64,000 bases of DNA from Tannerella sp. (GTDB lineage Bacteria; Bacteroidota; Bacteroidia; Bacteroidales; Tannerellaceae): contig NZ_JAUMYS010000002.1 of assembly GCF_030528505.1 (NCBI RefSeq), positions 21,070 through 85,069 on the forward strand, read 5' to 3'. Numbering within the stretch: the stretch's first letter is position 1; each line of letters starts with the position of its first letter. Below, piece after piece: positions 25,885 through 35,483 of this stretch. The notes beneath the pieces were generated by a model. That model searched no databases. It worked only from the letters and a program-made list of their open reading frames with translations, and had not been told where the DNA came from. A program made the translations under genes and the position numbers.

Positions 25885-27159
25885 TTACAGGTCGAACCCA
25901 ATGTCGCGACGGTAGTACTTCTTTTCGAAGCCGATGGCTTCCGCTCCGGCAAACGATTTCTTCAATGCCTCCTCCTTCGTGTCCCCGTATGAGCTGACGG
26001 CAACGACACGTCCGCCCGATGTAACGATTGTTCCGTCTTTCCGCGTCGTTCCGGCATGAAAGACGATGCGGTCGGGAGTATCGATCGCCTCAAGCCCGCT
26101 GATGACTTTCCCTTTCTCATACGCTTCGGGATACCCGCCGCTGACGAGCATCACGGTAACGGCCGCACGCTCATCTTCGATTAGTTCGCATGTGGCCAGC
26201 CTGCCTTGAGCTACCCCTTCGAGCAGTTCGACCAGGTCGCTCTTGATACGCAGCATCACGACTTCCGTTTCGGGGTCGCCCATGCGACAGTTGTATTCGA
26301 TCACCATCGGCTCGCCTTTCACGTTGATCAATCCGAGGAAGATAAATCCTTTATAGTCGATGCCTTCGGCACGCAGCCCGTCAACAGTGGGGCGGATAAT
26401 GCACTCTTCGACCTTTTGCATAAAAGCAGCGTCGGCAAACGGAACGGGCGATACAGCACCCATACCACCGGTGTTCAGGCCGGTATTTCCTTCGCCAATC
26501 CGTTTATAATCTTTCGCCACGGGCAGGATTTTGTAATCGTTGCCATCGGTCAGGACAAACACCGAGCATTCGATCCCGTCGAGAAACTCCTCAATAACGA
26601 CGGTGCGGCTCGCCTCACCGAACATGCCTTCCAGCATTTGGCGCAGTTCTTTCCGTGCATCGTCGAGCGAATTGACGATCAGCACGCCCTTTCCGGCTGC
26701 GAGTCCGTCAGCTTTCAACACGTAAGGAGGCGAGAGTGTTTCGAGAAAAGCCTCGCCGGCTGCCAGCTCTTCGGCGGTAATGCTTCGGTAACGGGCGGTA
26801 GGAATGCCATGCCGCATCATAAATGCCTTGGCAAAATCTTTACTTCCTTCCAGCTGCGCGCCCTCACGACTCGGCCCGATCACCGGGATGGCAGCCAACG
26901 ACTCGTCATCGCGAAAATAGTCATAAATCCCTGCTACCAACGGGTCTTCCGGCCCAACGACGACCATCTCGACCCCATTCTTCAGCACAAAATCTTTGAT
27001 TCCTGCAAAATCATTCGCACGCAGGTCCACGTTCGTTCCCACAGAAGCAGTCCCCGCGTTGCCGGGGGCAATATAAAGCTGTCCCACTTTCGAACTTTGA
27101 GCCATTTTCCAGGCCAACGCATGCTCGCGCCCTCCCGAGCCTAAAAGCAATATCTTCAT
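25885..27159 (-). CDS. purD: Phosphoribosylamine-glycine ligase (GAR synthetase)
   Basis: A 424-residue ATP-grasp enzyme of de novo purine synthesis (phosphoribosylamine + glycine + ATP to GAR). The N-terminus [20 protein letters not shown] is the family hallmark; I start there rather than three codons earlier. Other motifs: [91 protein letters not shown]. Length is normal for PurD. The leader (27160-27290) contains two small hairpins. It is the first gene of an operon with two membrane proteins. Confidence 0.97.
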   Translation of the reverse strand: MKILLLGSGGREHALAWKMAQSSKVGQLYIAPGNAGTASVGTNVDLRANDFAGIKDFVLKNGVEMVVVGPEDPLVAGIYDYFRDDESLAAIPVIGPSREGAQLEGSKDFAKAFMMRHGIPTARYRSITAEELAAGEAFLETLSPPYVLKADGLAAGKGVLIVNSLDDARKELRQMLEGMFGEASRTVVIEEFLDGIECSVFVLTDGNDYKILPVAKDYKRIGEGNTGLNTGGMGAVSPVPFADAAFMQKVEECIIRPTVDGLRAEGIDYKGFIFLGLINVKGEPMVIEYNCRMGDPETEVVMLRIKSDLVELLEGVAQGRLATCELIEDERAAVTVMLVSGGYPEAYEKGKVISGLEAIDTPDRIVFHAGTTRKDGTIVTSGGRVVAVSSYGDTKEEALKKSFAGAEAIGFEKKYYRRDIGFDL

Positions 27160-27224
27160 TGTTTTCATTGTTTATTCATTTATGTTCTTTTGCCTCCCGA
27201 TATCTCTCTCCTACTGCACAGAGT

Positions 27225-27279
27225 CGTCAGACGGCGACCTTAATAACAGGCAAATTTTCGAGGAGGCATCATGCCCCCT
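27225..27279 (-). promoter_or_regulatory. Two small hairpins in the purD leader (possible control region)
   Basis: Within the expected purD leader, GTCGTC/GGCGAC (27225-27240, 4-nt loop, one G-T pair) and a GGAGGCAT/ATGCCCCC-type hairpin (27261-27279, one mismatch) can form. I recognise no known riboswitch class; the closeness to a purine gene is the only reason to list it. Confidence 0.3.
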
Positions 27280-27290
27280 GATATTTCCCG

Positions 27291-27321
27291 CAAATATATG
27301 GAATTATTGTTGTCTTATAAA
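27291..27321 (-). promoter_or_regulatory. Putative purD promoter
   Basis: On the minus strand TATATTTG (27298-27291) matches TAnnTTTG; 19 bp upstream lies TTTA (27321-27318), one base from the -33 consensus. The leader would be about 125 nt. Confidence 0.5.
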
Positions 27322-27349
27322 AGCATTTGTCGGATTAAAAATAAATGGG

Positions 27350-27386
27350 AAGAAAAACAACAGCCCCTCCTTGAATAAGGAGAGGC
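27350..27386 (-). terminator. Terminator after marC-like gene
   Basis: GCCCCTCCTT (27363-27372) and AAGGAGAGGC (27377-27386) form a 10-bp stem with one mismatch and a GAAT loop. On the minus strand it is followed by a T-rich tract (27360-27350), so it should end leftward transcription from the GH29-MarC genes. Confidence 0.8.
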
Positions 27387-27450
27387 TTTATGATAAAAGA
27401 TGAAGATGTTTTAACACCCCTTCACCATATTGTGAACCGTATCTATCTCT

Positions 27451-28107
27451 TTAAGGAAGAGTAAGCGAGCCTTCCTTTAAGATATCGACCAGAATCGGTT
27501 GGGCCCCGCTCACGAAGCATTCGACGGCAATCACCATCAGAATCAAGCCCATCAGACGCATCATAACGTTATTCCCTGTTTCCCCGAGCACTTTAACAAG
27601 ACGAGTCGAAGCGCTTAGCATAAAAAAAGCAAAGAGATAAATCAATGCCACCACACCGATTAATACACCTTTCATCTCGATGGTGTGCGCGTCCTGCATC
27701 AGAACGATGGCATTGGCAATGGCTCCCGGCCCGCAGAGCATCGGGATGCCGAGTGGCGTAATCGAAATGTCGTTGGCGTACGTTTTGATCTCCTCATCTT
27801 TCAGGCGGAGCGAAGTGTATCGCGCCTGCAACATATCAAATCCGATTTTGAAGATGATCACTCCTCCGGCGATGCGAAAGCCATTCGTCGAAATTCCGAA
27901 GAATTTGAATAAGAACTGTCCGGAAAAGATGAAGACCATCAACGTGAGAAAGGCGACGATGGTAGCGCGGCGCACAATGGCACGGCGTTCCTTCTCGGTC
28001 ATACCGTTTGTCATGGTCAGAAAGACAGGCATCGTACCTAACGGATTTGTTAAGGTAAAGAACGACGTAAAACACAGTAACGCAAAGGGCAAAAGTCCTG
28101 TATCCAT
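27451..28107 (-). CDS. MarC/UPF0056-family membrane protein
   Basis: A 218-residue protein with six membrane helices. FFTLTNPLGTMPVFLTMT, IFKIGFDMLQAR, SITPLGIPMLCGPGAIANAI and VMMRLMGLILMVIAVECFV are characteristic of the MarC family. Function is not established; the name reflects a past, now doubtful, link to multiple antibiotic resistance. It begins 37 bp after the fucosidase stop in the same direction and is followed by a terminator. Confidence 0.9.
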   Translation of the reverse strand: MDTGLLPFALLCFTSFFTLTNPLGTMPVFLTMTNGMTEKERRAIVRRATIVAFLTLMVFIFSGQFLFKFFGISTNGFRIAGGVIIFKIGFDMLQARYTSLRLKDEEIKTYANDISITPLGIPMLCGPGAIANAIVLMQDAHTIEMKGVLIGVVALIYLFAFFMLSASTRLVKVLGETGNNVMMRLMGLILMVIAVECFVSGAQPILVDILKEGSLTLP

Positions 28108-28144
28108 TTATTTCTTGTTGTTTGTGCTTGTGAAAAACTGTTTT

Positions 28145-30199
28145 TTATTCTGTAATAAGCGAGAAGCCTCCGATTTTGAGCGGCGGATTGCTAACTACAC
28201 TCTTTGCCGTAATACGCAGCGTCTTTCCTTGCACCGGCTGTGCAAACCGGACTTCCTGCATGACGGGATTGTTTCGGATATTGGAGAACTCGCCTTTCGC
28301 CACTTCTTTCCCATCGACAAAAACCTGATAAAAAGCGATGTGACCATCGGCATAACGCTGTTGATTCGGTAGATAACGGAATCCTGCGATCGGAGCATTC
28401 TCTTTCAAGACGATCGTCAACGAGTTCTCAGTCTTGGGCAACGTATAAAGCGTATTCCCATCGCCATCAAAAAGAGCTGTCATCTTTTCGTCCGTCATCT
28501 CGTATGACGAGGCCGGGATATCCAGCTCGGCCGTAGTAACCGGACTCCATTTATCAAATGTCGCATCATAGCAAGCTGCTTTGATCCGCCCCTTCTGCGC
28601 AAACGTAAAAGGCGCCTCATAACGCGTCGATTCCAGCGAAGGATTCGAACCGTCAGTCGTGTAGTAGATGACGGAATTCTTATCGCCCGAGAGCATCTTT
28701 ACCTCATCTTTCTCGTTACGAACGATGCGCGGCTCAACCATCAGCGCCGGCGCCAAAAATGCTTCCACATTATTGATACAAAGCGGACCACGGGCATCGA
28801 GGAAGCGTATCCGGAACTGTTTGGCGGTAACGGTCTGGAAACGAACGATCCGTTTGTAGCCGACCGTTGTCGTAGAGTCATACGCCTCGACAGGGCTCCA
28901 TTGGCCTTCCTGCTCAGCCTCGATGACAAAGGAGCGGACACGTTGTCCGAGCGGGATATATTCCTGAATCAGAAAACGGTTCAGCGCCGTCGGCTCGGAG
29001 AAAGAGAACGTCATATCACCGCTTACTTCACCATCGGCCGTTGCCCAATAAGTATCCCAATTGTCGTCAAGCACATACTTGGCAGCGTATTGGCTCCCCC
29101 GCTCAGCCGAGGCTTTAACCGTAGCTCGGGCAAGCAGATTTTCTTTCAAATCGTTGCGAATCGTTTCGGCCCATTCCATCACCCTTGCGGAATCGCATGG
29201 ATGAATCGTCCCGCGCAGAGAGATCGGGAAGTTCAGGATAAGGTTCGCGTTATGCCCGATACTGCGATAATAATAATCGACCATCTGCGAGAGCGTACGT
29301 ACCTGATGATCTTCGCTGGCATGATAGAACCATCCCGGACGTATCGACACATCGACTTCGCCGCCGAGCCATTTCGTTCCGTTTTCATCGCCCCACTGAC
29401 TTTGTTTGTAGTGATAGTTATGCTCCGGCTCTGTTCCGAAGATGCTCCATTGCGTGTCGCCCGCCCATCCGCTCTCGTTGCCGATCCAGCGAATGTCAGG
29501 CACCGTACCTCCGAAAATCATCGCATCGGGATGTTTCTCTTTGATGATTTCGCGTGCCTTCTCGTAGTTGTAATAAGTCGAAGCGTTGATCGAGCGTTTT
29601 TCGTTCGCGCCACCATACCAGCCGTCTCCGCCGTTCGCCCCGTCGAACCAGAATTCGAAAAGCGGTCCATAGTTCGATGACAATTCACGTATCTGGTTAT
29701 GATACGTCTCCACGTATCCGGAACGGCCGTATTCGGCGTGATTTCGATCCCACGGCGAGAGGTAAACCCCCAATTTCAGGTCGTATTTCTTACACGCTTC
29801 GGAAAGGTCACGCACCACATCGCCTTTGCCGTCTTTCCATGGCGAATTTTTCACGCTGTATTCCGTTGTCTCCGTCGGCCAGAGGCAGAAACCGTCATGG
29901 TGTTTCGTCGTAATGACAACCCCTCTGAATCCGGCGGCTTTGATGATGCGCGCCCACTGGTCGCAATCGAGATTCTCCGGGTTGAATGTCGATGCAGGCG
30001 TATCGCCGTACCCCCATTCAAGGTCGTTGAACGTATTTAACCCGAAATGTACAAACGCATACATTTCCGTTTTATGCCAAGCCACCTGTTCGGGTGTAGG
30101 AACGGGCATGACGGGTGCCGGAGCTTCCGTAACACCATTATTACACGCACACCATGTCGCTGTCATGCAACCGAAGACAAGAAGTTTTTTTAGATTCAT
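28145..30199 (-). CDS. GH29 alpha-L-fucosidase with C-terminal binding domains
   Basis: A 684-residue exported lipoprotein-like enzyme. The GH29 barrel spans about 35-350: [31 protein letters not shown] (HH about 100-101), [10 protein letters not shown] and [11 protein letters not shown], where Asp186 is the predicted nucleophile. After it come an F5/8-type C (CBM32-like) domain, a chitobiase/hexosaminidase C-terminal-like segment ([20 protein letters not shown]) and a final beta-sandwich. This multi-domain form is usual for Bacteroides fucosidases that release alpha-linked fucose from host glycans. Its promoter lies against the left end of the duplicated GH2 segment. Confidence 0.92.
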   Translation of the reverse strand: MNLKKLLVFGCMTATWCACNNGVTEAPAPVMPVPTPEQVAWHKTEMYAFVHFGLNTFNDLEWGYGDTPASTFNPENLDCDQWARIIKAAGFRGVVITTKHHDGFCLWPTETTEYSVKNSPWKDGKGDVVRDLSEACKKYDLKLGVYLSPWDRNHAEYGRSGYVETYHNQIRELSSNYGPLFEFWFDGANGGDGWYGGANEKRSINASTYYNYEKAREIIKEKHPDAMIFGGTVPDIRWIGNESGWAGDTQWSIFGTEPEHNYHYKQSQWGDENGTKWLGGEVDVSIRPGWFYHASEDHQVRTLSQMVDYYYRSIGHNANLILNFPISLRGTIHPCDSARVMEWAETIRNDLKENLLARATVKASAERGSQYAAKYVLDDNWDTYWATADGEVSGDMTFSFSEPTALNRFLIQEYIPLGQRVRSFVIEAEQEGQWSPVEAYDSTTTVGYKRIVRFQTVTAKQFRIRFLDARGPLCINNVEAFLAPALMVEPRIVRNEKDEVKMLSGDKNSVIYYTTDGSNPSLESTRYEAPFTFAQKGRIKAACYDATFDKWSPVTTAELDIPASSYEMTDEKMTALFDGDGNTLYTLPKTENSLTIVLKENAPIAGFRYLPNQQRYADGHIAFYQVFVDGKEVAKGEFSNIRNNPVMQEVRFAQPVQGKTLRITAKSVVSNPPLKIGGFSLITE

Positions 30200-30232
30200 C
30201 GCTATATTTGTTGATCATGATTAATTCTTCCA

Positions 30233-30240
30233 CAAAGATA
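30233..30240 (-). promoter_or_regulatory. Putative -7 element of GH29 gene
   Basis: CAAAGATA on the plus strand reads TATCTTTG on the minus strand (TAnnTTTG), 34 bp before the fucosidase start. No good -33 box is seen. The same CAAAGATA appears at the left edge of the other repeat copy (36212-36219). Confidence 0.45.
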
Positions 30241-30252
30241 TGACTTTTTTTG

Positions 30253-31138
30253 AAAGATACATTTTTACCTTCACAAAATCAAACAGGTTCCGGATATTGG
30301 AGCGTAAAAAATAGAGAGAAGCCTCCTTCTTCCTCATTTCATGTGAAAATGTAACATAATCTCTCTTTTTCGTAACATCGAAACAAGCGACTGTTGAATG
30401 GATCATCTAATTTCGCATCAAAAAACAGATTGGATATGATACGTCGTGCATTGCTTCTTTTGGTTTTGGTGTATTGTTTGCCGGATGTGGCGTCGCCTGC
30501 AGGTCAATCGGCCGACGGGGGGCGCTCCCAAATCTCGTTCAACTCCGGGTGGCTCTTTTCGAAGAATGAAGCCGACGCCGCCTTGCCGGATAGAGCGACG
30601 GCCGGATGGCAAGCCGTACAGCTTCCTCATACCTGGAACGATAAGGATGTGCTCGCCGACGGGCAGAGAGGATACTATCGCGGCGTCGGCTGGTATAAGA
30701 AACGATTTCGCCTTGTCCCTGAGAAGGGAAAAAGGTATTTTCTTCGGTTCGAAGGGGTGAATCAAACGGCCGAAGTGTTTGTAAACGGGAAACCGGCCGG
30801 AGAACATACGGGTGGTTACACTGCTTTCAACGTCGATTTAACGCCTTTCCTCGAGGCATCGGGCGAACAGTACATTGCCGTAAAAGCGGACAACAGCCAT
30901 CGGGATGACGTGCCGCCCCTGTCCGCCGATTTCACTTTCTTCGGCGGTATATACCGGCCGGTACATCTGATCACCACGGGCGAGCAGCATTTTAGCATGT
31001 CGGATTACGGAGGCCCCGGAATTTATATCACCACTCCCCGGGTAACGTCTCACAGCACCGACGTATCTATCGCGTACCACCTGCAAAATCGCAGCGAAGC
31101 GCCCCAAGCTCTGACGCTCGAGACCGTCGTCCGGAAAG
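30253..31138 (+). repeat. Direct repeat copy A (5' part of GH2 gene)
   Basis: An 886-bp segment repeated at 36213-37098 with a constant offset of 5960 bp. By eye bases 30253-30857 (605 bp) are identical to copy B; the rest differs at roughly 25 of 281 positions, mostly synonymous. Similarity stops at the codon for Asp in a VRKD sequence. The sharp change from identical to diverged marks a recombination or gene-conversion boundary. Confidence 0.92.
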
Positions 31139-31224
31139 ACGTTCGTCTGTATTGTATCGGCGTTTATTGGTCGTTCAGATATTTTACTCAGAATGTTTTA
31201 TTTGCCGACACAAAATTGTGTTAG
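30436..31224 (+). pseudogene. Truncated GH2 beta-galactosidase-like gene
   Basis: A 262-residue open frame, identical in its first half to the intact GH2 gene at 36396. It keeps the signal peptide (MIRRALLLLVLVYC) and the GH2 sugar-binding jelly roll (YYRGVGWYKKRFRL, VFVNGKPAGEHTGGYTAF) plus the start of the Ig-like domain, but after about residue 234 the sequence changes to an unrelated 28-residue tail and stops. The TIM barrel and both catalytic glutamates are missing, so it cannot be a glycosidase. A short resemblance (TGTATCGGCG) of the tail to bases after the intact gene's stop leaves open an internal-deletion origin. Confidence 0.9.
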
Positions 31225-31355
31225 GCAAAAGCCGGAAAGCCTCTTTTTATTATTTTTTTTAATTGTATAATAAGTCGGATTTCTTTTTGAAGCCTGTTTT
31301 TCCTTTCTTCCGATTAAATGACTGAAAAAAACGAGCTTCCGTTGTTGGATAACAC

Positions 31356-32360
31356 TTACTCCTTCAGTCGTTTTAGCAGAACATGTTGCATGGCATTGTA
31401 GAAAAGAGCAGTAGATAAATGGCCCGTATTCCAAATTTCCACTTCCATATCTCCGTAGGCAGGTGCGTGCTCGTGGAGTGGTAAAAACACATCGTAGCGA
31501 GCCATGACCGGAAACGCATTGGGGGATTGATTTTCTTGCCATTGAGCAGAGAAATTCAAGTGCTGTGTAATGATTCTGTTCCGTTGAATCTCCTTTTCCG
31601 TTGCATTTTTCTTTGGGAAAATAAAAAACTTCTCGTGAGCTACCGTTCCTACTATCGGGACGTAAAAATCGGCCGAATTATACGTTACCCGGTGCCTGTT
31701 TGCTATCACGGCTCCCAGGCTGAAGCCGCCAATTTCAATGCTCCGTACTCCTTTTTGTCGTAAGGTACGGAGCAGCATTTCGGTCAATTTCACACTTGTT
31801 GCCATCGTTGCCATAAAGGTCGATAGGGTCGCCGTTCCCTGTTTCAACGCCCCTTTTTCCTTGTGAAAAGGAGTTCGGACCACGATCAGGTTTGTCCCCA
31901 AATCGTTGAGTTTTTCTTTTTTGAAGATGTTGGAAAAAATCCCATAAAAGGGATATTCCGATGCTCCGTGATGGAAAATAAGGGTGTTGGAAGTGTCCGA
32001 ATGCCATTTGTGTACTAAGAATGCGGGGTCTAAAATGCCTGCTTTGGTAGAAGCCTTCACCTCGTACAATCCTTCGCTGTGCCAGTCGGGAATTTCCAAG
32101 TTTATGTCCTCTACGTGCTCGGTGAAATCGGCCGTTCCCACTCCATCGGGAAAATAAACCGGTTCGGAATACGCCATTCGATCTACTAAAAAAGATAAAT
32201 TAAAAGCCGGAATTTCTTTTTTATTCGCAGCATCCGATGCTTGTATGAATGTTTTACTTGTTTTTTCGTAAGACGGATTCCGGAAAAGCCATAAAAGCCC
32301 GATTGCTAAGCAACCGACAATTGACAACAAGAGCAAAAAGATCATTTTTTTGGTTTTCAT
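31356..32360 (-). CDS. Membrane-anchored alpha/beta-hydrolase-like protein
   Basis: A 334-residue protein with an N-terminal membrane helix or uncleaved signal (MIFLLLLSIVGCLAIGLLWLF). LIFHHGASEYPFYGIF is the oxyanion region, IEIGGFSLGAVIANRH gives a Ser in GxSxG, and IWNTGHLST supplies a late His. I recognise the fold but no named family or substrate. A minus-strand -7 element (TAACTTTG) lies at 32394-32387. The gene opens the AT-rich segment between the GH2 repeats, so it is probably acquired. Confidence 0.7.
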   Translation of the reverse strand: MKTKKMIFLLLLSIVGCLAIGLLWLFRNPSYEKTSKTFIQASDAANKKEIPAFNLSFLVDRMAYSEPVYFPDGVGTADFTEHVEDINLEIPDWHSEGLYEVKASTKAGILDPAFLVHKWHSDTSNTLIFHHGASEYPFYGIFSNIFKKEKLNDLGTNLIVVRTPFHKEKGALKQGTATLSTFMATMATSVKLTEMLLRTLRQKGVRSIEIGGFSLGAVIANRHRVTYNSADFYVPIVGTVAHEKFFIFPKKNATEKEIQRNRIITQHLNFSAQWQENQSPNAFPVMARYDVFLPLHEHAPAYGDMEVEIWNTGHLSTALFYNAMQHVLLKRLKE

Positions 32361-32386
32361 TTTTTTGTAAGTCCTAAATTTTTAAG

Positions 32387-32394
32387 CAAAGTTA
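32387..32394 (-). promoter_or_regulatory. Putative -7 element for the hydrolase gene
   Basis: CAAAGTTA on the plus strand is TAACTTTG on the minus strand, 27 bp before the start; no well-spaced -33 box. Confidence 0.45.
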
Positions 32395-32439
32395 GCGCAG
32401 GAAGTCAAGCCCGGACAGGAACAAAGAGGCAAGGACAAC

Positions 32440-33177
32440 TCATTGTATCTTTCGTGTGGCTCTTTTTATAATCCATTGGGTATGTGTATTGTCGGAAGAT
32501 TTCCAACGCCCGATCAGAGGCTGTACCGCTTCTCGATTCACTTTAAGCCAGTCGGTGAGGTGGTTGGAAACCGATTTTTTCACGAAGAGTATTTCGTCTT
32601 CTTTTAACAGCTCCAAGATCCGGAAAACGGGCGCGGGATTTTCTATAAACGTATCCAGTTTACTGGCCCAGGGCAACTTCGGACGAAGCCCTTCGCTGGC
32701 CAATCTGCGCAAATGGAAATTGGGCGATTTCACCCATTTTTCGATGATTCTGAGCGAGTCTTCGGGATATTTTCGGATGTAGGGCCGAACGGCGTACTCG
32801 CCCGTATTTCTTTTGGTTATCTCTTCGATGGCTTGCATCGAAAGCTCGAAATGCTCGATGCCGTATTCCTGCACAAATTTGCCGATGGGCAAAATCCAAT
32901 AATAATGGGTAAACATCCCCGTTTCGTTGGGATTTTCCTCGCCCAAAACAGCCATCAGAACAGGCAAAGCCTTCTCGTAATCCGCCGGAAGATAATTTCT
33001 TAGCAGCTCGGCAAGGGTAGCCACGCGTTGGGTGTAACTTTGTCCAACGGTTTTGCTGTCGGTGTCTTGTATAAAGCGGTCTGCCTCAAACTCAGGATAG
33101 ACGGTGCCGATTTTTTCGGCTAATAACTCGGCGAGACCGGCCCCAAACTGTTCGGTAATGCTGTAATTGCTTCCCAT
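32440..33177 (-). CDS. AlkC-like DNA alkylation repair protein (HEAT-repeat glycosylase fold)
   Basis: A 245-residue all-alpha protein. NFHLRRLASEGLRPKLPWA (about 160-178) is a diagnostic AlkC/AlkD-superfamily segment, and tandem helices such as DEILFVKKSVSNHLTDWLK and THTQWIIKRATRKI are HEAT-like. Family members recognise alkylated purines (3-methyladenine) in DNA without base flipping. Length fits AlkC-type proteins. A minus-strand -7 box (TACTTTTG, 33202-33195) precedes it. Its neighbours are unrelated, which suits a cargo gene of an acquired segment. Confidence 0.8.
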   Translation of the reverse strand: MGSNYSITEQFGAGLAELLAEKIGTVYPEFEADRFIQDTDSKTVGQSYTQRVATLAELLRNYLPADYEKALPVLMAVLGEENPNETGMFTHYYWILPIGKFVQEYGIEHFELSMQAIEEITKRNTGEYAVRPYIRKYPEDSLRIIEKWVKSPNFHLRRLASEGLRPKLPWASKLDTFIENPAPVFRILELLKEDEILFVKKSVSNHLTDWLKVNREAVQPLIGRWKSSDNTHTQWIIKRATRKIQ

Positions 33178-33194
33178 TTTTTCGGTTTTTGAGG

Positions 33195-33202
33195 CAAAAG
33201 TA
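33195..33202 (-). promoter_or_regulatory. Putative -7 element for alkC-like gene
   Basis: CAAAAGTA on the plus strand reads TACTTTTG on the minus strand (TAnnTTTG), 17 bp before the start codon. Confidence 0.45.
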
Positions 33203-33418
33203 ATTTATTTTTTTGAGAGGGAAGGGGGAGAGGATTGTATTATCTTTTCCGGATGGGATGCTTGGAGATATTGGTTGTTTGAATGGTGGTTTCTTAACTT
33301 CTTTTATATGGTTTTGGATATTGGATTGTATTTGTGGAATTAAGCTGATTTTCTTTTAACTAAGAGGTATGTAAATAAAAAGATATATGAAGAATATGTG
33401 GAAAATAAACAAAATGTG

Positions 33419-33426
33419 TATATTTG
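33419..33426 (+). promoter_or_regulatory. Putative -7 element for GPP34 gene
   Basis: TATATTTG lies 26 bp before the ATG; TGTG at 33397-33400 is a weak -33 candidate with 18-bp spacing. Confidence 0.45.
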
Positions 33427-33452
33427 CCCTTGTATGGCATAAATAAACGACC

Positions 33453-34127
33453 ATGAAACAAAATACAGCGGAACGATTTCTGATTTTAATTCAGCATCCT
33501 GAAAAATCAAGATTTTTAGTTTCAGATCAAGTTAGAAATGTTGGTTTAATAGGGGCAATTTTACTTGACTTATCACTTGAAGGCACAATTAATATAGAAG
33601 CAGGGAAATTGATACTTAAATCGACAGAAACGAAATTATCAATAGTGCATAAGAAGGTACTTAAGCAATTTGAAAAGTCCACAAAAACAAGAAAAATAAA
33701 AACGTGGATTTCAAGATTATTAAAGCATAGTAGGAGATATCAAAAAGAGATACTGTTGGTGCTTGAAAGAAAAGGATACCTAAAAATAGAGCCAAGAAAG
33801 TTCTTGTTTTTCAGCTATTATAAAACACGTTTGACCAATACTGCAGTTAGAGAGCAAATTATTAATGAGGTTAGAGATGTAATTTTTTATGCGAAACAAA
33901 TAGATCATGATAGATCAATGATTCTAGGCTTAATCGACGCGTGCAAAATGTATAAAGTCATAGGTAGAGATAGAAGAGAATTAAAAATTTGTAAGACAAA
34001 ATTGCGAGAGATCATTCAAGCCGACTTGATATCCCAAGGAGTTGACAAGGTGATTAAAGAAATGAACGCGGCTATTCTTGCAGCTGTAGTTGCATCGACT
34101 GTGGCTGCTACGTCAACTTCAAATTAA
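33453..34127 (+). CDS. GPP34 (GOLPH3-like) domain protein
   Basis: A 224-residue protein. ERFLILIQHPEKSRFLVSDQ followed by GLIGAILLDLSLEGTINIEAGKL matches the start of the GPP34/GOLPH3 fold, an all-helical domain that in eukaryotes binds PI4P at the Golgi; bacterial members are of unknown function. The middle is rich in Lys/Arg (RRYQKEILLVLERKGYLKIE) and the C-terminus is a small Ala/Ser/Thr helix (ILAAVVASTVAATS) that could touch a membrane. It lies alone on the plus strand in the AT-rich inserted segment, between minus-strand AlkC and a CPBP protease gene. Confidence 0.75.
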   Translation: MKQNTAERFLILIQHPEKSRFLVSDQVRNVGLIGAILLDLSLEGTINIEAGKLILKSTETKLSIVHKKVLKQFEKSTKTRKIKTWISRLLKHSRRYQKEILLVLERKGYLKIEPRKFLFFSYYKTRLTNTAVREQIINEVRDVIFYAKQIDHDRSMILGLIDACKMYKVIGRDRRELKICKTKLREIIQADLISQGVDKVIKEMNAAILAAVVASTVAATSTSN

Positions 34128-34351
34128 TTGAGATTTAATAATATATGCTACAGAAAGCATCTATGAAATATTACACCGATTGAAGATGAATAATTTATAT
34201 CATAAGGCATAGAGTGTTTACTATGTGGTTTTCAGAGCGATTGGCAAGTTCGTCGATAGTTGGCAAGAGCAGAAACGTTGGACGGTAAGTGAGCAAGAAC
34301 TCCCATACGGCCAATGCTTTCATCGTTGTGTGTTACCAAAAAATAAAACAA

Positions 34352-35197
34352 ATGATAGAGTCGACAACAAAAAGTTATCCGAGCGTATCTCAAAGCTTTG
34401 GGATTACAGGAATCCTAATTTTAGGAGTAGTATTGTTTAGTCCTGTGGATTTACTATTAAACAAATTTATCGGAAAAGAGGCTTCAGTGCTAATCTATTA
34501 TCTTTTATCCATTGGAGTGCCTTTCTGGATAGTGCATTTAATTAGAAAAAGAAAGACCAATTGTCATACGTTTAATTTGACAATTAAAAATAAGCGAATA
34601 ATCCCGTTTATAGTTATAGGAACAATAGCACTGCTTATGGGAATAGTCGGACCAATTACGAGTCTAATACCAACTCCGGAAAGTTTAAAAAAAATACTTA
34701 TGGGTCTTGTAAGCCAGACAGGAATTTTTACTTTCATTTTAATGGTCATTGCTGCTCCAGTTTTCGAGGAATTAATATTTCGAGGAATAATCTTAGATGG
34801 GTTATTAAAAAGATATTCTCCAACAAAGTCTATTCTGGTTTCTAGTTTGCTTTTTGGATTGGTGCACTTGAATCCTTGGCAATTTGTAACCGGATTCATA
34901 ATAGGATTTTTTTCAGGATGGGTTTATTACAGAACCAGAAGTTTATCGTTTTCTATTATAATACATGCAGCAGCCAATCTGAGTGGATTTTTGATGAGAT
35001 TTTTTATAGATGTCGACTCATACATGAATGCAAGCATGGTGGATATGTATGGTGGATTGATAAACTTGATATTCGTAATTTTAGGCTCGGTATTAATTAT
35101 GGCTGCCTGTGTCTATTTCTTACATAAGGAATTTGAAAGACTAAACCCAAATTCCGAAATAGAAAAAAGAGAAAAGAATCAGCAAATTTGCATCTGA
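34352..35197 (+). CDS. CPBP-family intramembrane metalloprotease
   Basis: A 281-residue polytopic protein; I use ATG 34352 (MIESTTKSYPS) because the frame upstream is not protein-like. The three CPBP (CaaX-protease/bacteriocin-immunity) motifs are present: VFEELIFRG (EExxxR), LFGLVHLNPWQF, and IIIHAAANLSGF (HxxxN). Family members cleave within membranes; bacterial ones serve in bacteriocin immunity, maturation or regulation. About 225 bp of AT-rich sequence with no gene separates it from GPP34. A second CPBP gene lies at 55690 but is not closely similar. Confidence 0.85.
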   Translation: MIESTTKSYPSVSQSFGITGILILGVVLFSPVDLLLNKFIGKEASVLIYYLLSIGVPFWIVHLIRKRKTNCHTFNLTIKNKRIIPFIVIGTIALLMGIVGPITSLIPTPESLKKILMGLVSQTGIFTFILMVIAAPVFEELIFRGIILDGLLKRYSPTKSILVSSLLFGLVHLNPWQFVTGFIIGFFSGWVYYRTRSLSFSIIIHAAANLSGFLMRFFIDVDSYMNASMVDMYGGLINLIFVILGSVLIMAACVYFLHKEFERLNPNSEIEKREKNQQICI

Positions 35198-35483
35198 TAA
35201 ATCTCATATTTTTTTAATGTATCGAATGGGGGAATTCTCAAGAAAGGCAGCAGAATGATTCCTTGTTTTTCTGTATGCGGCAAGACCCAGTTCACATAGC
35301 ATAGAACATTCCATTAACGCACTGATGAGAAAATAGTAACACCCAGCACATGGTATAGTCCATGCGGGTTTTAACGGTTTGCTAGTGTTTGTGCCTTATA
35401 AGAAAGTCTGAGACAAACTGATAGTCGAGATTCTTTTAATGTTCTCTGATAACAAAGAAAATATATGTATTAAGGGTGTTAAG

